A stretch of 64,000 bases of DNA from Seohaeicola_A nanhaiensis (GTDB lineage: Bacteria; Pseudomonadota; Alphaproteobacteria; Rhodobacterales; Rhodobacteraceae), in NCBI RefSeq assembly GCF_042654245.1, contig NZ_JBHSGI010000033.1, forward strand, positions 62,001 to 126,000. The letters run 5' to 3'. This document shows positions 60,243-64,000 of this stretch, one piece after another (the stretch's first letter is position 1; every line of letters starts with the position of its first letter). The position numbers and the translations under genes were made by a program. The notes below the pieces were generated by a model. It searched no databases. It was not told the origin of the DNA and worked only from the letters and a program-made list of their open reading frames with translations.

Positions 60243-60761
60243 ATGAAACGCGATATCTTGATCCATCCCGATCCCCGGCTGAAGAAGCTTTGCGATCCGG
60301 TCGCCGATATTTCGGACGATCTGCGCCGGCTGGCGGACGACATGCTGGAAACCATGTATGCGGCGCCGGGCATCGGCCTGGCCGCGCCGCAGGTCGGGGT
60401 GCTGTCGCGGCTGATCGTGCTGGACTGCGCGAAGGACGACAAGACCGCACCACGCCCGCTGGTCATGTTCAACCCGCGCGTCACGGCGTCGTCGGAGCGG
60501 ATGAACACCTATGAGGAAGGCTGTCTGTCGATCCCCGAGGAATATGCCGACGTGACCCGTCCCGCCGAGGTGGAAGTGACCTGGATCAACCGTGACGGCA
60601 AAGAGGTCAGCGAAGGGTTCGGCGGGCTGTGGGCGACCTGCGTGCAGCACGAGATCGACCATCTGAACGGCAAGCTGTTCATCGACTACATCGGTCCGAT
60701 GAAGCGGCAGCTGATCACACGGCGGATGCAGAAGCTGAAGCGCGACAGGGCGCGGGCCTGA
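60243..60761 (+). CDS. def: Peptide deformylase (paralogue 1, canonical)
   Basis: 172 aa. Removes the formyl group from nascent N-formyl-methionine. All three motifs are intact: GIGLAAPQVG, EEGCLSIP with the metal-ligand Cys, and QHEIDHLNG with two His ligands and the catalytic Glu. Tail rich in Lys/Arg (RRMQKLKRDRARA). First of three def-like genes ahead of fmt; the next starts one base after its stop. Confidence 0.96.
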   Translation: MKRDILIHPDPRLKKLCDPVADISDDLRRLADDMLETMYAAPGIGLAAPQVGVLSRLIVLDCAKDDKTAPRPLVMFNPRVTASSERMNTYEEGCLSIPEEYADVTRPAEVEVTWINRDGKEVSEGFGGLWATCVQHEIDHLNGKLFIDYIGPMKRQLITRRMQKLKRDRARA

Positions 60762-60762
60762 G

Positions 60763-61260
60763 GTGGCGGTTCTGCCGATCCTCAAATGGCCCGATCCGCG
60801 GCTGTCGCAGCGCTGCGAGCCGGTGGACGACATCGGGGCGCAGGCGGGCCTGATCGCCGACATGTTCGAGACGATGTATGCCGCGCCGGGGCGCGGGCTG
60901 GCCGCGCCGCAGGTCGGGGTGATGTCGCGTCTCTTCGTGATGGATGTGACCTGGAAAGAGGGCGAGCGATCGCCCATGGTGATGATCAACCCGGTCATCA
61001 TGGCGGCCGAGCGGGTGCCGGTGGTGATGGACGAGGGGTGTCTGTCGATCCCGGGCATCATGGTGCCGGTGGAACGGCCGGTGGCGGTGACGGTGCAGTG
61101 GACCTCGGAAACGGGGGAGATCCACATGGCCGATTTCGACGGCTTCGAGGCGCGCTGCATCCAGCATGAGTTCGATCATCTGAACGGGACGGTGACGCTG
61201 GATCGGGTGGCACCCGAGTTGCGCGCCGAGCTGGAGGCGCAATACGCGGAGGGCGCATGA
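60763..61260 (+). CDS. Peptide deformylase (paralogue 2)
   Basis: 165 aa, GTG start at 60763, one base after the first def stop. Motif 1 is GRGLAAPQVG, where the usual Ile is Arg; motif 2 DEGCLSIPG and motif 3 QHEFDHLNG keep the Cys, both His and Glu, so it should be active. It lacks the basic tail of paralogue 1. Overlaps the third paralogue by 4 bp. Confidence 0.9.
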   Translation: MAVLPILKWPDPRLSQRCEPVDDIGAQAGLIADMFETMYAAPGRGLAAPQVGVMSRLFVMDVTWKEGERSPMVMINPVIMAAERVPVVMDEGCLSIPGIMVPVERPVAVTVQWTSETGEIHMADFDGFEARCIQHEFDHLNGTVTLDRVAPELRAELEAQYAEGA

Positions 61261-61751
61261 GCGTGCGGCGCTGCCTGCCCTGGCCGGACGCGCGGCTGCG
61301 CACGGCGGCGGCGGATGTTGGTTCTGTCACCGACGAGATCCGCGCGATCTGGTCGGATATGATTGACACCATGGAGGCGATGCCGGGCGTCGGCCTTGCG
61401 GCGACGCAGATCGGGGTGATGCAGCGGCTGGCGGTGGTCGATGCCTCGGACAGCCGGGGCAAGGCGGTGCGCATGGCCAATCCCGAGGTGCTGCACGCCT
61501 CGGTCGAGCTGCGCCCGCATGAGGAGGCGAGTCCGAACCTGCCGGGCGTCTCGGCGGTGATCAAGCGGCCGCGGGCGGTGACGGTGCGGTTCCTGAATGC
61601 CGACGGCGAGATGGAAGAGCGCGATTTCGTCGGGCTCTGGGCGACCAGCGTGCAGCATCAGATCGACCATCTGGCCGGGCGGATGTATTTCGACCATCTT
61701 TCGAAGGTGAAGCGCGACATGCTGCTGCGCAAGGCGCGGAAGGCCGGCTGA
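61257..61751 (+). CDS. Degenerate deformylase paralogue 3 (predicted inactive)
   Basis: 164 aa with a clear deformylase fold: motif 1 GVGLAATQIG (44-53). Motif 2 reads EEASPNLPG (89-97), so the metal-ligand Cys of EGCLSIP is replaced by Ser92. Motif 3 reads QHQIDHLAG, so the catalytic Glu is Gln135, although both His ligands (134, 138) remain. Codons at these sites are GCG-AGT and CAT-CAG, so no sequencing slip is apparent. The frame is intact and translationally coupled to its neighbours, so it is under selection. Function other than catalysis is likely. Confidence 0.85.
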   Translation: MSVRRCLPWPDARLRTAAADVGSVTDEIRAIWSDMIDTMEAMPGVGLAATQIGVMQRLAVVDASDSRGKAVRMANPEVLHASVELRPHEEASPNLPGVSAVIKRPRAVTVRFLNADGEMEERDFVGLWATSVQHQIDHLAGRMYFDHLSKVKRDMLLRKARKAG

Positions 61752-62657
61752 ATGCGTCTGATCTTCATGGGCACGCCCGATTTCTCGGTTCCGGTTCTCG
61801 ATGCGCTGATCGCGGCCGGGCATGAGGTTGCGGCCGTCTATTGCCAGCCGCCGCGACCAGCGGGGCGGGGCAAGAAGGACCGGCCGTCGCCGGTGCAGGC
61901 GCGGGCCGAGGCGCTGGGGCTGGCGGTGCGCCATCCGGTGTCGCTGCGCACGCCCGAGGCGCAGGCGGAGTTTGCCGCGCTGGGGGCCGAGGTGGCCGTG
62001 GTCGTCGCCTATGGGCTGATCCTGCCGCAGGCGGTGCTGGATGCGCCGGCGCGGGGGTGCCTGAACATCCATGCGAGCCTGTTGCCACGCTGGCGCGGGG
62101 CGGCGCCGATCCAGCGGGCGATCATGGCGGGCGATGCCGAGACCGGCGTCTGCATCATGCAGATGGAGGCGGGGCTGGACACCGGGCCGGTGCTGCTGCG
62201 AGAGGCGCTGGCCATCGGGGCCGACGACACCGCCGCCGCGCTGCATGATCGGCTGTCGGCGCTGGGTGCGCGGCTGATCGTGGCGGCGCTGGAGCGGCTT
62301 GACACGCTGACACCGGAGCCGCAGCCCGAGGCGGGCGTGACCTATGCCGCAAAGATCGACAAGGCCGAGGCAAGGGTTGACTGGACGCGGCCGGCGGCCG
62401 AGGTCGACCGGCTGATCCGGAGCCTGTCGCCCTTTCCGGGCGCCTGGTGCGAGATCGGCGGAGAGCGGGTGAAGCTGCTGGAGTCGCGCGTGACCGAGGG
62501 GCAGGGCGCGCCCGGGACGGTGCTGGACGACCGGCTGGCCGTGGCCTGCGGCACGGGCGCGGTGCGCCTGACGCGCTTGCAACGGGCGGGGAAAGCGGCG
62601 CAGGATGGCGAGACCTTCCTGCGCGGCTGGCCGGTGAAGGCGGGCGCGCAACTTTAG
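61752..62657 (+). CDS. fmt: Methionyl-tRNA formyltransferase
   Basis: 301 aa. Formylates initiator Met-tRNA using 10-formyl-tetrahydrofolate. Opens MRLIFMGTPDFSVPVLDALI; the catalytic Asn-His-Asp set lies in LNIHASLLPRWRGAAPIQRA and the following MAGDAETGV. C-terminal OB-like tRNA-binding domain from about residue 205. The ATG directly follows the third def stop (TGAATG). Forms one unit with the three def-like genes. Confidence 0.97.
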   Translation: MRLIFMGTPDFSVPVLDALIAAGHEVAAVYCQPPRPAGRGKKDRPSPVQARAEALGLAVRHPVSLRTPEAQAEFAALGAEVAVVVAYGLILPQAVLDAPARGCLNIHASLLPRWRGAAPIQRAIMAGDAETGVCIMQMEAGLDTGPVLLREALAIGADDTAAALHDRLSALGARLIVAALERLDTLTPEPQPEAGVTYAAKIDKAEARVDWTRPAAEVDRLIRSLSPFPGAWCEIGGERVKLLESRVTEGQGAPGTVLDDRLAVACGTGAVRLTRLQRAGKAAQDGETFLRGWPVKAGAQL

Positions 62658-62667
62658 GAGCGGGCGG

Positions 62668-62904
62668 ATGTTCTTCACCCTGTTCGGCACCATCGCGATC
62701 GCGGGGATCATCGGCTATGTCTCGGAAAAGTCGGGCTGGACGCGGAACGGCTATCTGCCGTCGATCATCATCTGCATCGGCGGTGCGGTGCTGTTTCTCT
62801 TCATCCGCAAGATGTTCGGGATCGGCTTCCATTCGCCCGGCCTGAACGCCATCCTGTCGTCGGTGGGAGCGCTGGTCATCGTGCCCTTCCACTGGCGCAA
62901 GTGA
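62668..62904 (+). CDS. Small membrane protein 1 after fmt
   Basis: 78 aa, three hydrophobic segments (MFFTLFGTIAIAGIIGYVSE, LPSIIICIGGAVLFLFIRK, ILSSVGALVIVPFHWRK). Related in look to GlsB/YeaQ-type small membrane proteins. GGAGCGGGCGG-like ribosome-binding site; 10 bp after fmt. Function unknown. Confidence 0.7.
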   Translation: MFFTLFGTIAIAGIIGYVSEKSGWTRNGYLPSIIICIGGAVLFLFIRKMFGIGFHSPGLNAILSSVGALVIVPFHWRK

Positions 62905-62914
62905 GGAGACCGTC

Positions 62915-63154
62915 ATGAGCAGCATAGTCATGCTGATCGTCATCGGCGCGGCGGCGGGGTTTCTGGCCACGCGGCTGATGCGGATCGAGGCCGACATTCC
63001 GACGACCATGTTCATCGGCATCTGCGGCGCGCTGATCGGCGGGCTGGTGCTGCGGGTGCTGATCACCGTGATGGGCGCGATGGCCGGTTTTGTCGGCGCG
63101 GTGCTGGGGTCGCTGGCGCTGATCTGGCTGTGGCAGAGATACCGCAAGCGCTAG
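62915..63154 (+). CDS. Small membrane protein 2 (GlsB/YeaQ/YmgE family-like)
   Basis: 79 aa with glycine-rich helices: IVMLIVIGAAAGFLATRLMR, IPTTMFIGICGALIGGLVLR and a third at residues 53-72. The G-x-L-A/G repeats fit the transglycosylase-associated/GlsB stress family. It follows the first small gene by 10 bp (TGAGGAG ribosome-binding site), so the two probably work as a pair. Confidence 0.72.
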   Translation: MSSIVMLIVIGAAAGFLATRLMRIEADIPTTMFIGICGALIGGLVLRVLITVMGAMAGFVGAVLGSLALIWLWQRYRKR

Positions 63155-63167
63155 GCCGCGCCGGGGA

Positions 63168-63620
63168 TCAGCCCTTGAAGGGTTTCATGCCCTTGCGCGC
63201 CAGTTCGTCGGCGCGTTCGTTTTCCGGGTGGCCGGCGTGGCCCTTGACCCATTGCCATTTCACCTTGTGGCGGGCCTGCGCGGCGTCGAGGCGCTGCCAG
63301 AGTTCGGCGTTGGCGACCGGCTTTTTCGCTGCGTTCTTCCAGCCGTTCTTCTTCCAGCCGAAGATCCAGCCGGTGATGCCGTTCTTCACGTAGTTGCTGT
63401 CGGTCACGATGGTGATGGAGCTGGCGCGCTTCAGCGCCTCGAGCGCGCTGATCGCGGCCATCAGTTCCATGCGGTTGTTGGTGGTCTGGGCCTCGCCGCC
63501 GCAGAGCTCGCTTTCCTTCAGGATCGTGTCGTCCTGCATCGCGCGCAGCAGCACGCCCCAGCCGCCGGGGCCGGGATTGCCGGAGCAGGCTCCGTCGGTG
63601 TAGGCGAAAAGCTCAGGCAT
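63168..63620 (-). CDS. rnhA: Ribonuclease HI
   Basis: 150 aa. Degrades RNA in RNA-DNA hybrids. The four metal-binding acids are present: YTDGACSGNPGPGG (Asp), NRMELMAA (Glu), VTDSNYVKNG (Asp) and GHPENERADELA (Asp). The usual WVKGHAGHPENE loop is intact. The start overlaps the methyltransferase stop by 8 bp. Confidence 0.96.
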   Translation of the reverse strand: MPELFAYTDGACSGNPGPGGWGVLLRAMQDDTILKESELCGGEAQTTNNRMELMAAISALEALKRASSITIVTDSNYVKNGITGWIFGWKKNGWKNAAKKPVANAELWQRLDAAQARHKVKWQWVKGHAGHPENERADELARKGMKPFKG

Positions 63621-64000
63621 GGGCGGTCAGGGTGACGAAGGTCTCTTCGGCGCCGGCCAGCCCCGCGCCGTTGCCCCGCCGGGCGGACAGGACGGTGAAG
63701 CCGGCCTCGTTCAGCCGGGCGCGAAGCTCGTCCTCGGTGTAATAGGTGTAGAAGCGGCCGAGTCTGTCGCGGGCCTCGCCGGTGCCGAGTTTCATGCCCA
63801 GCATCAGGGCGCCCTTCGGTTTCAGCGCCTTGCGGATCCGGGCGAGGTGGCCGGGCAGGTCGGCGCGAGGGCTGTGCAGGAGGCTGAAGTTGGCCCAGAT
63901 GCCGTCATAGACGTTCTCGGCGTCCAGCGCCTCGAAGGGTTCTATGCGCACATGCAGGCCGTAGCGGTCGAGCGCGAGGCGGGCCATCGCGGGTGTGGCA
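63613..64000 (-). CDS. Class I SAM-dependent methyltransferase (C-terminal part, runs off the window)
   Basis: The frame stays open to base 64000, so the N-terminus with the SAM-binding GxGxG lies outside. The visible 128 residues show the middle of a Rossmann methyltransferase: ATPAMARLALDRYG, FEALDAENVYDGIWANFSLL, and ALKPKGALMLGMKLGTGEAR, then YYTEDELRARLNEAGFTV. A shorter start at 63987 is possible but would lose the SAM site. Substrate unknown. Confidence 0.75.
   Translation of the reverse strand, partial: ATPAMARLALDRYGLHVRIEPFEALDAENVYDGIWANFSLLHSPRADLPGHLARIRKALKPKGALMLGMKLGTGEARDRLGRFYTYYTEDELRARLNEAGFTVLSARRGNGAGLAGAEETFVTLTAHA

Noticed and set aside
1..64000. Mobile elements, CRISPR arrays, prophage, rRNA or tRNA genes
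   Set aside because: No transposase, integrase, repeat-spacer pattern, tRNA cloverleaf with TTCRANYC arm or rRNA core was recognised by eye; a tRNA scan would settle the last point.

Overview
The window is about 64 kb of GC-rich chromosome from an alphaproteobacterium of the order Rhodobacterales (Rhodobacteraceae/Paracoccaceae type). The evidence is the ethylmalonyl-CoA pathway pair ecm and ccr, an HvrA-type H-NS protein, an AHL quorum-sensing pair preceded by a small roseobacter-type ORF and a full CtrA-type box, a tandem glycine riboswitch before gcvT, a def-def-def-fmt cluster and the serC-serA arrangement. I see no rRNA, tRNA, CRISPR array, transposase, integrase or phage gene. Almost every base is coding, so this is core chromosome rather than a mobile island.

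Layout. 1-208: tail of an outer-membrane (porin-like) gene and its terminator. 537-4769: succinate dehydrogenase operon sdhC-sdhD-sdhA-(lipoprotein)-sdhB-(membrane protein), with two extra uncharacterised genes. 4825-8831: a secreted protein, an Asp-box beta-propeller, a DUF1989 (urea carboxylase-associated) protein, a secreted VWA protein with a VPxPA-type C-terminal anchor, and a convergent small exported protein. 8915-9956: deoD behind an H-NS-like gene. 10080-15019: ecm, a PlsB/PlsC-type acyltransferase and ccr, which together point to acetyl-CoA assimilation through the ethylmalonyl-CoA pathway. 15229-16825: small ORF, luxR and luxI. 16873-18399: RecD-like helicase. 18409-25052: TIGR02186 protein, TauE/SafE permease and a BMP-type nucleoside ABC importer whose operon is split by a REP-like array of hairpins. 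25192-26745: rimI-tsaB-nfuA, tightly overlapping. 26864-29217: FAH-family hydratase, UspA protein and a membrane protein.

29218-34267: glycine cleavage operon gcvT-gcvH-VOC-gcvP under a tandem glycine riboswitch. 34456-39194: MsbA-like exporter, acyl-CoA synthetase and an HSL-type esterase. 39343-41688: chemoreceptor. 41759-50831: phosphodiesterase-family protein, DODA-type dioxygenase, a complete oligopeptide-type ABC importer and a CocE/NonD hydrolase. 50835-55852: glycerate 2-kinase, dtd, nitroreductase, metallophosphatase, a LysR regulator divergent from a cupin gene, and a small His-rich membrane protein. 55894-60139: serA, serC and a PatB/MalY C-S lyase. 60243-62657: three deformylase paralogues plus fmt. 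62668-64000: two small membrane proteins, rnhA and a partial methyltransferase.

The points I would look at first are the third deformylase paralogue (metal-ligand Cys and catalytic Glu both lost), the CtrA-type box and overlapping small ORF in front of luxR, a 14-bp element shared by the ecm and ccr leaders, helically phased T-tracts upstream of the H-NS gene, a hairpin built on the stop codon of a permease gene, and the two hairpin-rich repeat elements at 22311-22480 and 57521-57579. I found no clear self-contained new defence or biosynthetic system.
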